A DNA stretch of 64,000 bases from Lineus longissimus (GCF_910592395.1 NC_088312.1:17865292-17929291); one strand, 5' to 3'; shown: positions 1 to 11,175, counted from the first letter of the stretch. Notes: generated by a model from the sequence alone, not told the origin. A program made the numbers and translations.

Positions 1-1530
1 ATGGCATAGCAGGTGAATACAACACCATAGCGTTTATGATTGCTTCTCCCTATCTTGATGAGGAATGGGCCAAAATAGTCCATGCCAGTGCGTGAGAAGG
101 CTGGTTCACCCCCAATAAAACGGTCTACGTGCAGATCAGCCATCTTCGGCTGCATAGCCTTGACTTGATATCTCCGACAAACGACACATCTAGCTACTAT
201 CTGCTTGATGAGGTTGATCGCTCCTGGTATCCAGTACTTGGCCCTCAGACGTGACAGAACTACATTTCTGCCCAAGTGTCCTACCTGTCTATGAAGATCC
301 TCTAAGATTCTAGCCGCCACGGGTAACTTCTTCAGTATCTATATCTGGTGCTTTTGCTCCTCCGATAAAGCGGGTGTTTTACCAAATCTTCCACCTACAC
401 GCAGGAGTCCATCCTCCATGTATAGGTCAAGCTTTCGGATCGAACTAGCTCCTCCAACTCCCCCTGATTCTAACACCTTTATTTCACTTTCATAGAATCT
501 TTCCTGTTTATGCTTGATGATGCGTTCCTCTGCAAGTTCTAGGTCCTCAACAGTAAGTGTTCTCCCCTGCGCTTGCCCGATTCTCCATTTCAAGATTCTC
601 GCAATGGTTCCTCTAATGGTTTTCCACCTTGAAACTCTGTCAAACAGTCCTTCTAGCCCGGTAGTTCGATCCTCCAGATCCACTGCTGCATTTACAACAC
701 CTTCATTTCCCTTTCGTACCTCGGGGTCATCCTTGCCAACTACAAAAACTCCACTCGCTCGAACTCATAGTCCAACTCCCTCAAGACCACTGCTGCACTC
801 TTAACAGCAATGGTTGCAGCTGTAAGTTCCACTCTCGGTACAGTCACTTTCTTCAAAGGAGCTACTCCTGCTTTCCAAAAGAGAAGACTAGTATGAAGCT
901 AAGAGCTATCTCTTTCCTTTATCCGTACATAAGCTTCCACACCATAGACCTTCCCGCTGGCGTCAGCAAACACGTCTTGCATTGAGCCATTGGTTCCATT
1001 GACACAAATCCACCTCGTCTATGGTATCATCCCATCCGATACCTTGCTTAGTTAGACTCTGAAGCAACATCTTGGCTGGTAGGACATTTGGTGCGGCTGA
1101 GCCTATCGGGTAGTAGACAGTGCTAACCAGCGATAAAATGCCTCTTCTTGTCGGCGGTTTCTCGTTGAGCGAGATATGAAAACCCAGGGTGTCTTGTGCT
1201 GGATTCAACACCTAATGCCCTCTCTTCTGGGATAGGGTCACTGTTGTTCTCAAAGCTCTGTTGTCGCTCCGTGGAGCGGTCAGCTATTGGTATCGATTCA
1301 AAGACCTCTTTGGCGTTACTAAACCAACCTATAAGGTTAAAACCTCCCTTTGCCACAATCTCCTTGGTGTCTTTAGCCTTCTCCACTCCAACAGATGTCG
1401 TTGTAACAGCATTGAGGTAGTCGTCCACATATAAACAGTGTAGCAGGTGGTCAGCATTGCCATGTTCATGGTTGCACGTGTACCCAAGTACAGTACTTGT
1501 AGTACAAACACACACTCTCGGCCAAAACAT
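1..1530 (-). mobile_element. BEL/Pao retrotransposon fragment, decayed pol
   Basis: Read on the minus strand from 1530 down to 1, pol pieces appear in the usual BEL order. A reverse transcriptase core with YVDDYL lies near 1420. Connection-domain sequence follows near 1100, then an RNase H start (FADASGKVYG) near 950, a pre-integrase linker (339-683), and an integrase zinc-binding region with a CxxC pair and DYFGPF near 1-330. Frames shift several times, and a TAG at 339-341 breaks the integrase leader, so the copy is dead. It continues beyond the left edge of the window. The active-site wording (YVDD against YMDD) differs from the BEL copy at 5400-10497, so the two are probably different families. 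No LTR for this copy is visible here. Confidence 0.85.
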
Positions 1531-1540
1531 TATTGCTTTA

Positions 1541-2122
1541 ATGAAAGTCGTTTCAATGAAAACATTTCGTTTTAAAACTTAACAATTTGTTTTAATTCAG
1601 TTCGATCGTGGCAGTGGATTTTAGCAATGTCTAAATCAAGTTCACTGAATTTCAACTTTCAAATATTAGAAATTCAGTGAGGTATAAATACAATTTTAAA
1701 AACTATCAAACACTTGAATTTAATTTAATCTAAAAATTGACCATCCTTAAAAACATGAATATAAAGGTTATAAACAAAATATAATTTCAAAGGCCAAATA
1801 TAAGCTTTTGAATTTAAATTTGACTCCATCTTTTTGTAGAATAATTAAGCAAAATTATGCCGTTCATAACAAGCTCCAGACTTGTACTGACTTGATAGTT
1901 GGTTCAGCTTGACTAATGCAGATCAACAGTCTACTTAGAATGTATCCTATGATGAATCACAATGCGATTTTGACACTTTGAACAATGCCAATTTTTGTCT
2001 GTCCGTCCATCTGAATGGAACATTTCTCAACTTGCACAATTACTCACAGATAACGAAACGGTTGAAACTCTGAATGCTGTCACATGCAAAAAAACTGCAA
2101 AGGTTGGTTAAATGATTTTAAG
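1541..2122. other. AT-rich stretch, no gene seen
   Basis: This is intronic, AT-rich sequence between two retroelements. I see no open frame with family resemblance and no repeat structure. Confidence 0.5.
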
Positions 2123-2126
2123 AAGG

Positions 2127-2337
2127 TGTTACTGGTGTCATTCTGGTACTTAGTTTCATCGAACAACACCGCAATAAAAATATATAAACGTTTTCTTTTA
2201 ACAAAACTTCTTATTTTCTTCTACAAAATCGGATGCTTTCGCTAGTCTGTACCTCCAGGAGTCCCGGAGTTGACCTCCAAAAAGCATATAAAAGACACAC
2301 AAGGAATTTCGGAAGTGACATGTCACAAACTGTGAAA
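2127..2337 (-). repeat. 3' LTR of the non-autonomous element
   Basis: This is the downstream LTR on the minus strand. Its 5' edge has lost the expected TGTCA start (it reads as TTTCA), while the copy at 4295-4505 keeps it. Confidence 0.85.
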
Positions 2338-2349
2338 CTCTGCCCGCCT
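2338..2349 (-). promoter_or_regulatory. polypurine tract
   Basis: The minus strand reads AGGCGGGCAGAG directly upstream of the 3' LTR. This is the expected place and composition for plus-strand priming, with one interrupting C in each half. Confidence 0.6.
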
Positions 2350-3665
2350 AAGAAAGATGTGTCCCCACAGCTCGAGACAACTGAAAGACATACAGTACTA
2401 AGTAAACATTATACACTAATATCTATAGGAAAACCTACTGCCTAAACTTGTGTCATAATTAAGATCAGTCCTTGAAACTCAAATCTCCTGCACAGAATAT
2501 GACCTAAAGTCTCCACTACTGTAAGCTCTTCCAAAACTTGCAAATTAACTCTCAAGATCAGATGATAATACTTAGTCTTTGTAATAAAACTGTTCTAGTA
2601 TGCAATATTGTCCATATTGTCCAAATAATAAAATTCCAAAAATAAGAATGCTTCAAAATTTAACTACCAACAATGACAGAGAGTAATATTCACCAACTCA
2701 AAGATTTTGTCAAGTGTACTGGGTAACCATAATTGCACATGGTTATTCAAGAGATAGGTTGCTAGCACTTCATTGAAAAATCACTTCTCAGTAGTAATTT
2801 CCCAGCATTTCCCACAAAAATCCAAACCCATAGCCAATTTACACCCAAATGTCATTGTCTGTAGAGCGCAACATCACTACGTATCATACAATACTGTAAA
2901 CTCATGAAATATTGTCTACACCTTACCAAATATTTCACTTTTAGCCTCAAAAAACACTAATGACATGAACTTTTAACACTAAAATTAAAGAACATTAACT
3001 GAACAGCGCTTCAATAAACAATTATGACATGATAAAACAAAAAATATCTCATCACTGAGTGTAAACACCACCAAGCTTTCTATTCACCAAATAAAGGGAA
3101 CAAGGTAATCAATCTTGTCCCAAAGTCCACAGACTATAATGGCTCCAAGTTTCTGCTTGCAAGAGTCAGTTATTTTAAAGGTACACGTAAACTTCACCTG
3201 TGAACTTCAGATTAGCATATACCTGCACTCTATACTTGTATTGTATGACAAACACTATACTGGAAATCATTCTAGACTTCAGAATTATTCCCAATTTCAC
3301 CAATTTCAGCAACCGTACAGTATTCATGCAAGATTGTCCCAGGAATAAATCATTCCCAAATAAAGACTTGCTGACCAAATAAACATTATCTGAAGTCCTT
3401 CAAGACAAAACTCAAACCAGCATCTAAAATGTCATCTAAACGTCACCAGAAACACTTTAGAAATAAACCACAATGGGGAGAGGTTACCAGTACTTCACCC
3501 ATATGCATATTTCACTATTTTTCTCGATGCACGTCCAAAATTTCGAAAATCACCTCTTGTGGTGCGGTTTCATCGTCGCAGGGTTTCATTGAATATCGTC
3601 ACAAACATTCATTAAATAACATCACAAATATTCACCAAATATCCTGACTGGATTTCGTGTATGAA

Positions 3666-4070
3666 TCAGCCTCGAACTGGATACACCCATTGTCCTAGGG
3701 ACGGATTCCATAACGGCTCTGGGGATCTGAACATTTGCCACCAAAGGACAGGCTGTTGTACTGGAACTCCTTGAAGATTCATGAGAACTTGATTCTGATG
3801 TGAAACTCCATGCCCAGTGACTGAACCTGCCACACTAACTGGTACTGTAGAGACAGAAAATGACTGATTGATATCCTCAGTAACTAGCTGATTTTCCTGT
3901 AAATGTTCAAATGTACCGTTCTGCGAACCATTTTCAGAGTCAATTTCAATTTCTCTACTGACAGGCACCTTATTTCTACCCCTCCCTGCTTTCAAAAGGT
4001 AGGGTGCAGCCAAATCACATAGTTCATCAAATTCATCATCACTCTGGATTTCATGCACTGCACAGGCATT
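3666..4070 (-). pseudogene. unrecognised ORF inside the LTR element (gag remnant?)
   Basis: About 130 open codons begin without an in-frame ATG near the start, and an upstream TGA precedes them. The N-terminal part is acidic (DDEFDELCDL), followed by a short basic patch and a Gln/Val/Ser-rich tail. It sits in the gag position, just after the leader. I do not recognise a family. It could be a gag remnant or captured host sequence. Confidence 0.4.
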
Positions 4071-4274
4071 GTACACACTTCATGTACATCGATACTGAAC
4101 TTCAGCATACAGGGACAGAATTTCCCTGCTACACCGTAGCAACACAGTTCAATGTATGGCGAAATGCACTACAGCCCAAGAGGCTCGCAAATCGTGTCTT
4201 CATTTCGTCGCGAGAACGACGCAATCTTTTCACCTTTAAAGTCTACTTTTTACAGTCTATTCATTATCTTCTTA

Positions 4275-4292
4275 ATCTCGGTAGAACCTCCA
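4275..4292 (-). promoter_or_regulatory. primer-binding site, tRNA-Gln type
   Basis: The minus strand reads TGGAGGTTCTACCGAGAT two bases after the LTR. This complements a tRNA 3' end whose T-stem (CCGAG/CTCGG) and acceptor strand fit metazoan tRNA-Gln plus CCA. The tRNA assignment is from memory of that tRNA's sequence. Confidence 0.75.
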
Positions 4293-4294
4293 AT

Positions 4295-4505
4295 TGTTAC
4301 TGGTGTCATTCTGGTACTTAGTTTCACCGAATAACACCGCAATTAAAATATATAAACGTTTTCTTTTAATAAATCTTCTTATTTTCTTCTACAAAATCGG
4401 ATGCTTTCGCTAGTCTGTACCTCCAGGCGTCCCGGAGTTGACCTCCAAAAAGCATATAAAAGACACACAAGGAATTTCGAAAGTGACATGTCACAACCTG
4501 TGACA
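4295..4505 (-). repeat. 5' LTR of the non-autonomous element
   Basis: This is the upstream LTR on the minus strand, starting TGTCACAGG and ending CCAGTAACA. It contains a TATA-like stretch (TTTTATATG) and AATAAG, as expected for an LTR promoter and polyadenylation region. Confidence 0.85.
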
Positions 4506-4837
4506 AAGGCAAATAACCCCAAGCACTTTTGCTCAAAAAATAATTATCGACCCATTTGTTTCGTCTACCTCTAAGCAAATTGACTGCTGGCATTCAGAAT
4601 TTCTGTTGTTTCATTTAGTTACTAATGTATGAATAGTGATTGATAAGCACTCTTGAAATATCTCAAAAAGTATCCAAGTGTCCATTTCACGAAAGGATAT
4701 CCACGAGTCTCTTAAATGTCACTGTCCTTGGGTAAGGCACTTCTCGATGGTGTCTAGCATGGCTTGGGCACCATACACGTAACACCGCGGCCAACATGGC
4801 TTGGGCACAATGAACAAACATCTGCGACAACCATATG
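4506..4837. other. no gene seen
   Basis: This stretch lies between the LTR element and the minisatellite. The expected 3' LTR of the BEL copy at 5400-10497 was looked for here and not found. Confidence 0.4.
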
Positions 4838-5393
4838 ACTGGGTTCCATACACCAATAAACAGCTAGCATGGACTGGACACCATGCACCAATGAACCGCA
4901 AGCATGGACTGGACACCATGCACCAATGAACAGCAAGCATGGACTGGACACCATGCACCAATGAACCGCAAGCATGGACTGGACACCATGCACGAATGAA
5001 CAGCAAGCATGGACTGGACACCATGCACCAATGAACAGTAAGCATGGACTGGACACCATGCACCAATGAACCGCAAGCATGGACTGGACACCATGCACCA
5101 ATTAACCGCAAGCATGACCTGGACACCATGCACCAATGAACAGCAAGCATGGACTGGACACCATGCACCAATGAACCGCTAGCATGGACTGGACACCATG
5201 CACCAATGAACAGCAAGCATGGACTGGACACCACGCACCAATGAACCGCGAGCATGGACTGGGCACCATGCACCAATGAACAGCAAGCATGGACTGGACA
5301 CCATGCACCAATGAACCGCGAGCATGGACTGGGCACCATGCACCAATGAACAGCAAGCATGGACTGGACACCACGCACCAATTAACCGCTACC
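4838..5393. repeat. 35-bp minisatellite, about 16 units
   Basis: Near-identical 35-bp units carry the core ATGGACTGGACACCATGCAC. Units differ mainly at the end (AACAGC, AACCGC, AACCGCG). The array starts with a diverged unit and stops within a few bases of the BEL integrase stop codon. Because 35 is not a multiple of three, all minus frames stay open with rotating peptides. Those long ORFs are artefacts of the repeat. Confidence 0.95.
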
Positions 5394-5399
5394 AGCATT

Positions 5400-6222
5400 T
5401 CAGCACTGCAGTGGGCACAACCTCACGATTGGCCTTATCAAAGTCTTCTCGCCAACTTGGACTTTGACCACACGACGATGACCGTCTCTGCCAGCGAAAA
5501 CTTCTGTTACTCGTCCCACTGGCCAATCTCCTCTCACTGATCCAGGGTCTGCCACCAGTACAATGGCTCCTACTTCTAGATCTTTCTTGACATCTCTCCA
5601 CTTGTGACGCTGACGCAATAGAGGGAGCCACTCCTTTAACCACCGGGACCAAAATTCCTTAAGCAGCTCCTGAACTCTTCTCCATCGTCGTCTTTGGGTG
5701 GATTAGACCTCCACTTTATCCCTCGAGTCGCTCCATCTTTTGTCATCTTCACTTGGTCCAGCTGGGTGACCAATTCCATCAATTCTCGGTTAGCCCCAAC
5801 GAAATTTGTACCATTGTCCGAAGTTACTTCTACTGGGACGCCTCTACGGTGAGTGAATCTGTTGAAGGCATTGAGAAATGAGTTGGTGTCTAAAGCATAT
5901 GCCATCTCCAAGTGTACTGCTCTCGAGGCATGGCAGGTAAATAGATACAAGTATCTCTTAGTTTGTACTCTCCCTCTTCTTTGCTTGGTGAGAAACGGTC
6001 CAGCATAGTCGACGGAAGTAACTGAGAAGGCTCTCATAGGTGGGCTCACTCTTGTCCTCGGCAGGGGGGGGGCATCAATTGTGATGCTACTCTTGTCTTC
6101 TTACGTTCACAGGCTGCGCACTTTGCCTCCCAATCCCGGATCTCCTCTCGGCCTCTAATAATTCAATACTTGGCTGACATATCTGACAGGATCTTGTTTG
6201 TTCCAGCCACGTGATTTTCTCT
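5400..6222 (-). pseudogene. BEL integrase with internal deletion
   Basis: The zinc-binding region (about 6222-6080) has a stop after LLVRFNH and a second stop in the KYW motif. The catalytic core (6049-5640) shows the first Asp in VDYAGPF and the second in TSDNGTNF. It then reaches IKWRSNPP and jumps into the C-terminal block (RWRRVQELLKEFW, then RQRHKWRDV). The segment with the third catalytic residue (normally GGxWE) is absent. The C-terminal SH3-like part (GAIVLVADP, WPVGRVTEVF) runs to a stop at about 5400. The enzyme would be inactive. Confidence 0.88.
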
Positions 6223-8067
6223 TTAATGGTTGAATCTCACCAATAACTGGGTCACTTGGTGTTTTCTCGGTTGTATGATCGGGAACTTGGCTTCATAAAA
6301 CAAATTTTCAGCAAAGGTGAGACGACCGTTGCTACGAAGAATGAAATCAGCATCTAACTTTGGCGTCAGGCCCGCTATCTGACTGGACTTTTGCAGCTCC
6401 CTTCCATGGCATAACGCGCTGTACTCCTCTGCAAAGGCTTCTTTCTGGCACTGTCTAATCAAGAGTAACTCAGCTGCCTTCACTTCCTCAACTTCCAGTT
6501 CTCCTTTCTTCCTCTCAGTGGGGGTTGCCTGACAATTTCCGATAAACCGCTGCACCCATGCATGAAGACGTGTCAATCTCTGCCAGCTGGAGAATCGGGA
6601 AGGGTCTAGTCTTATATCTGCAAGCTTCATAACTTGTTTCAGGCTGCTCTTTTCTTTCAGACTCAGGTAGCTGCTCTCATTCTTCATTTCATCCTGGACT
6701 TCATCTCCCTGTTCCACAACTCTCTCGGGCCACTCTGATGGATCCCTCTGAAGAAACTCCGGGCCGTCCCACCATAGGCTCAACTCCACTAAGTCCTTTG
6801 CTCTTACTCCTCTTGAAGGCAGGTCTGCAGGGTTTTCTTTGGTTGGCACATATCTCCACTGTTGCGGGTTTGTATGTTGTTGTATCAGGCCTACTCGGTT
6901 GGCAACGAAAGGTTTCAGTTTTCTGCTTGGTCTCTTTATCCACCAGAGGACGTTCTGGCTATCACTCCAAAAATTCACCTCGTTGACATTGCTATCCAAT
7001 GCTGCTACAATGCTCAGACTGAGTTGAAGTCGTAACACAGCCGCCATCATGTCAAGTCTTGGGATGCTCACAGAGGTTAACGGTGCTACTTTGGTCTTGG
7101 ATGCTACAATCCGTGTGGCCACCATTCCACTCGCATAGGTGCTTCTTGCATACACCACAGCCCCGTATGCATCCTTCGAGGCATCGCCAAAGGTGTGAAG
7201 TTGGAAACCTGTCATCTCCTCAGCTAGCTGTAAGCATCTAGGAATCCTGGCCTGAGCTAACTCTGTCATTTCAACTATCCAATCCCAAGCTTTCTTTTCA
7301 ATTTCTTCCGGCAGTTCTTCATCCCACTCAACGCCACACATCCACACACCTTGCATGATGATTTGTCCTTGGATATCATATGGCGACATCAGCCCAAGGG
7401 GATCAAAAATGGTTGCTATTCTTCGCAGTAGGCTCCTCTTTGTAAGCTTGAGATCAGCAGCAGGGGGCGTCAGCTGATAAGCGAAAGCGTCTTCTTCAGC
7501 CTTCCACAGCACTCCAAGGACCTTTTCTGATGGCAAGTATCCCTCCTCCAAATTGATCTCTGAAGCTCTATCTTCATCTGGTATGATGGCTAAAACTTCG
7601 GGTGAGTTGAACAACCACTTTCTGGCATGCATCCCAGCTCCTTTCCACAATGCTGATAAATCTCTGTACAGCTTTTTACCCTCTTCATCATCGTTCACAG
7701 AACCTAGACTGTCATCCATATAGGTTGACTTCAAGATCGTCTCTGCTGCTCTTGGGTACTGCTTCCGATGGGCTCTTGCATGCTCTTGGGAAACCAACTG
7801 TGCCAGGAACGATGAGCTGTTGATTCCAAAAACCAGTCTCTGGAACTCGAATGTCTCTGGACCTCTGGTCCTGTCTAGGTCCCGCCATAGAAATCTGTGA
7901 TATCTTTTATCTTCTTCTTCCAAGGTAATCTGGAGGTACATCTCTGCTATCTCACATACTATGGCGACAGGGTATCTTCTGAATCGCAATAAAAAAAGTT
8001 CATTTTGAATCTTCGGTCCCATGTTTATCTTGTCATTAAGGCTGTCCCCGGCAACTCTATCTTCCAA
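6223..8067 (-). pseudogene. BEL reverse transcriptase / RNase H, N-terminus deleted
   Basis: An open stretch of about 614 codons starts in the middle of the palm/fingers at SLNDKINMGPK. Motifs seen are VCEIAEMYLQI, KRYHRFLWR, the catalytic YMDDSL, IFDPLGLMSP and FLAQLV. RNase H follows with FGDASKDAYG, IPRLDMMAAV, FWSDSQNVL and NPADLPSRG. The usual RNase H glutamate (RLEL) is Asp here. The block before SLND (YLPHHPV and the KVRxVFD region) is missing, and gag-linker sequence NDNLRAFWK abuts it directly. That implies a deletion of very roughly 300-400 bp. Confidence 0.9.
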
Positions 8068-8074
8068 AACGCTC

Positions 8075-9159
8075 TTAGGTTATCATTGATTTCCTGCAGC
8101 AATGGTGGATCTTTAGTAAAGAAGCTGTAGACCATGTTGGTTGCCTCCCTCTTTTGGCCAAAGGGAGCCCTACCGGACCAATGCATGTCCATCCCAATCT
8201 TGTCTGTCTTGCTGTCGGTTCACCAGGTCGACCATTGACGTCTCTAATGCTTTGGTGTAGCTCACTGTAGTCTGCGCCAATCAGGAGATCCACTGAATTC
8301 CTCTTACCAATCTTTGGGAACTGGATATCTTTCAAATGGCTATATTGACTATGTTGCAAAGACCAGTCTGTAGCTCTCAAATCTCCCATTACTTTATCAA
8401 CTGTCTTGGCCCAAATCTTCAAATCCACCTGTCGGTTCAGACTTTCTATTCCCACCTCAACTGGCATGGTGGTGAATGTCTTCAGCTGTCCGTTGAGGAC
8501 GTTAACTGGTTTGTTCAATTTCTCCCTGAACTCCGAGTTCTGCAGCTAAGTTTATATCCATATATGTTGAGGTACTTGCATCATCTAACAAGGCGTTAGT
8601 CTTTATTCTTTTCCCTCCATGCTTCACTATGACTGGAACAATTCTCAGCGCAATTTCACTTGAGTTCTTTGATGCCAATGTCACTGTCGCCATCGTGCTC
8701 TCATCCGTGTCGCGGTTGTTATCACTCCTTTCCATGGGTTGACGACTCTCATCTCCGTTTGCTTTTCCATGCAGCAACCGGTGATTTGTGTTTGCAGCCA
8801 TCTATCTTGCATTGCCGTGTCCTGGGGCACTTCTCTGCCCTGTGACCATTACCACTAAGACATCGGTAGCAAAGTTTCTTTTCCTTGGCTGTTTTCCACC
8901 GCAGGTCCACTGACATTGCCTTGAAACTGTCACATTCTCATGCTCCATGCTCCGAACCGCACACGTTGCATGATCTGGTGTATTTTCCCATGGCTCCGGA
9001 CTGAGACTGTGATTGACGGTTTGTGCTACGGTGTGACGTGACAAAGCTCCTATCTTTTCTTTGGTCTTTCTTGGCAAAATCCCTGACACCGTTGATGGTT
9101 TCCATGGCGTTGACTTGAAACTCGGTTTCTTCATTGTCAAATTCTCGAAGCGACATCAC
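8075..9159 (-). pseudogene. BEL zinc knuckle and aspartic protease region
   Basis: The zinc knuckle reads CYRC, then LSGNGH, then RAEKC (CX2CX5HX4C), after a TGA at about 8938. The protease follows at about 8801-8502 with the active-site motif LLDDAST. After a frameshift near 8520 comes the post-protease block with LLIGADYSELHQ and GWTCIGPV, typical of BEL polyproteins. Further frameshifts lie near 8795 and 8140. The retropepsin would process the polyprotein. This copy cannot make it intact. Confidence 0.85.
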
Positions 9160-9186
9160 AGTTTTCTCTTTTGCTTTGTCATAGGC

Positions 9187-10497
9187 CTATCTGTGGTAGC
9201 GTGCAAGGAGAACCTCACTCAGTTTCCGCTGTATGGACAAAAACAAACTACCACTGCCCAATTCAGATTCCTGGCGCGCATCCTTCAAATTGACTATGAT
9301 GATGTCCAATAACTCTGCCAATTTTTTTAAATCCTTTGCATTCCCATCACGGACTTGCTTAAACTTCTCCAGTTCGTACAGTCTCAAGATGAGCTGCCTT
9401 CTCTGGCCTCCATATTTTCTCTCCAAGCGATCCTTGGCAACTTCATAAGCAGAAGCTGAATACCCCAATCCATCAACAACTTTCAGTGTTTCACCAGTAA
9501 GGAATTCTCGAAGTCTCAACAATTTATATTCTGCGGTGATAGAAGTTTCATCGACGCAACTTGTAAAGGCAGCCTTCCAGGCTAATTAGTTTCTCTTATC
9601 CCCACTAAACATTGGGATGGTAACACGGGTTAGATGTCTTGTGGGATCAAACTCAACGGACTGGGAACTGGAACTATTTGTCGAGATTCTACGGGAACTG
9701 CTGGTCGTGACTGCTGCAACTGCTCCTGAACTTTGGCTGGTACTATCTCTGCTGATAGTAGTTCTACTGCTGGAACTGATGTCATGGGTATCACTGGTGG
9801 TTGTAGTATGGGTTGATCTACTAGGAGTATTGGTGACTGGCCTTTTCTCAACCTTTTTCTTCGTTGAGGCATATAACTCCTCAAGTTTCTTACTCATCGT
9901 GTCATATTCTTGCGCAATCTTTTCCATCTCTTCAGAGATTTTGTCAAACTCCTCGAGTTTTCCAGTGTCCAAATATGCATAGGTCAACTTCGTCATTGTT
10001 CTCATTGCCCTCTCTTGAGCATCGCCAACTTTCTTGGCAGCTGCTTTTACTTTATTCCGGGTATTTTCATTCAAAGATGCATCCCTATCAACGTCCTGGT
10101 CCTGGTCGAATTCTTCCAACACATCGTCCAACAACGACGCCAGTTTTCTTCTTGCCTTTGTAAACCCTGCTTTATCTATGGCTTTCTGTGCTCTCCATTC
10201 TCTCACCTCATTATCAGAGCTTTTCTCTCGTGCATCATCAACATCATCATCGTCGAACAATCCGAGGTTGGGTAGGCCTAATACTGCATCGTCTTCTGTA
10301 TGCGTGCCTGCGCTATGTACATCGTCACGAGCATCTCTACGTACATCGTCACGTGCATCTCTACGTACATCGTCACGTGTATCTCTACGTGCATCTCTAC
10401 GTGCATCTCTACGTGCATCTCTACGTGCATCTCGTTCTGGTTCTGGCGCGTCCTTCGAGCAGCCAGGGCGCGGGAATCTGCCTGTTTTTTACTCATC
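9187..10497 (-). pseudogene. BEL gag region with DUF1759-like domain
   Basis: The N-terminus is a short Lys/Gln/Ala-rich stretch expanded by a 12-bp repeat, in a frame offset from the next part. An acidic start (FDDDDVDDA), a long charged probable coiled coil (about 10200-9850) and a Ser/Thr-rich linker follow. Then comes the DUF1759-type segment with IPMFSGDKRN, KLLRLREFL and YGGQRRQLI. A TAA at about 9586 interrupts this segment, and a TAG at about 9187 ends it. The frame is the same before and after both stops, so they are single-base nonsense changes. In BEL elements this part packages RNA in the cytoplasm. Confidence 0.85.
10319..10432. repeat. 12/24-bp tandem repeat at the gag N-terminus
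   Basis: Three 24-bp units (with ACATCGTCACGT) pass into five 12-bp units (GCATCTCTACGT). Both periods are multiples of three, so the minus reading frame survives as a repeated EMHV peptide. Confidence 0.9.
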
Positions 10498-10499
10498 TT

Positions 10500-10980
10500 T
10501 TACCGAATTCTACACAGTTGAAAGTCTCTATTCTATACTTATAACTACGCTCCTTCTACCACTTGGTTACTATAGATTATACTCGTTGTTTAACATAACA
10601 ATTCTTCCGTTTATTTCTTGATTTCTTCCGTACAAAATTCGGTTTTCGCCTTGCTCTTTCTGCACGCCACTGAACCCAGCGCGCGGACCAATTCCGCGTC
10701 AGTCGTATGTGACATTGAAGACAGTCACACCCTACTGGGATAACAATTTGCTCCTATCCACTCAGGCCATTTTATTACAGTTCACCTGCGAGCCCCTTGT
10801 TAACTGGATCGTTACGGGTTGCAAGGGTGGCATCGCCACCGCAGCAGCACAGGAACCAGAAGACCAAATGTGTGGATGATAACGAGTCGCAGACTCTGCC
10901 TCAAGTAGCCAGCCCCCAGTGATGAATAATTTTCTAATTGCTCGTTTGGGGGAAGCAATACCGGTTGTACGTCAAAGCCC
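10500..10980. other. 5' flank of the BEL element, no gene seen
   Basis: The BEL 5' LTR and leader should lie here. I could not find an LTR copy or a convincing tRNA primer site. Confidence 0.4.
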
Positions 10981-11175
10981 TTCCTAAAGCTGCCCGTGTT
11001 TGATGATACCAGCATCGATATTGAGGCCTATCTTGCGAACTTTGATGATGTCACTGTTGGATGGGACCCTGTGGACAAGTTGGTCCTCCTTACGAAAAGT
11101 TGATTGGGAAAGCTGTCAAAGTCTTGGCTCAATTGGACCTTCAGGACTGCCATGTAACAGTCGATTTGGCGGTAC
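10981..11175 (+). pseudogene. Ty3/gypsy-like gag fragment
   Basis: The plus frame reads KLPVFDDTSIDIEAYLANF, then GWDPVDKLVLL, a TGA, then GKAVKVLAQLDLQD. The pattern (LPxFDG-like start, YLxxF, W and K.xLL, then G.A) resembles the capsid start of invertebrate Ty3/gypsy gag. It is short, with one stop and no flanking pol. Confidence 0.55.

Larger units (their letters stand above)
2127..4505 (-). mobile_element. complete non-autonomous LTR retrotransposon
   Basis: Two 211-bp direct repeats (2127-2337 and 4295-4505, about nine mismatches) bound the element. Both run TGTTACTGG to TGTGACA on the plus strand. The 4-bp sequence AAGG flanks both outer edges (2123-2126 and 4506-4509), so this is an intact insertion. 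On the minus strand a primer-binding site lies two bases inside the upstream LTR, and a purine-rich tract (plus 2338-2349) abuts the downstream LTR. The interior is only about 1.96 kb. It has no recognisable protease, reverse transcriptase or integrase, only a 130-codon open stretch. It therefore needs enzymes in trans, probably from a BEL/Pao or Ty3-type relative. LTR identity of roughly 96% suggests moderate age. Confidence 0.88.
5400..10497 (-). mobile_element. BEL/Pao retrotransposon, near full-length but dead
   Basis: Read on the minus strand, the element runs gag (about 10497-9187), zinc knuckle, protease, reverse transcriptase/RNase H, integrase and the integrase C-terminal region, which is the complete BEL/Pao order. 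It carries in-frame stops at about 9586, 9187 and 8938 and frameshifts near 8795, 8520 and 8140. One deletion has removed the N-terminal part of the reverse transcriptase, and another has removed the integrase third catalytic residue. No LTR pair was found. The 3' edge runs straight into a minisatellite, and the 5' side (10500-10980) lacks a clear LTR. The identification is firm from many motifs. The element cannot be autonomous. Confidence 0.92.

Noticed and set aside
4719-5398. Long minus-strand ORFs rich in GVQSMLAVHWC-type repeats
   Set aside because: They are the three frames of a 35-bp minisatellite, which stays open by chance.
10034-10621. Plus ORFs opposite the BEL gag
   Set aside because: They are antisense shadows of a confirmed minus-strand gag and its 12-bp repeat.
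10600-10830. Possible 5' LTR and primer site of the BEL element
   Set aside because: No second copy exists at the 3' side, and the CCA-ending candidates do not sit next to a TG/CA boundary.
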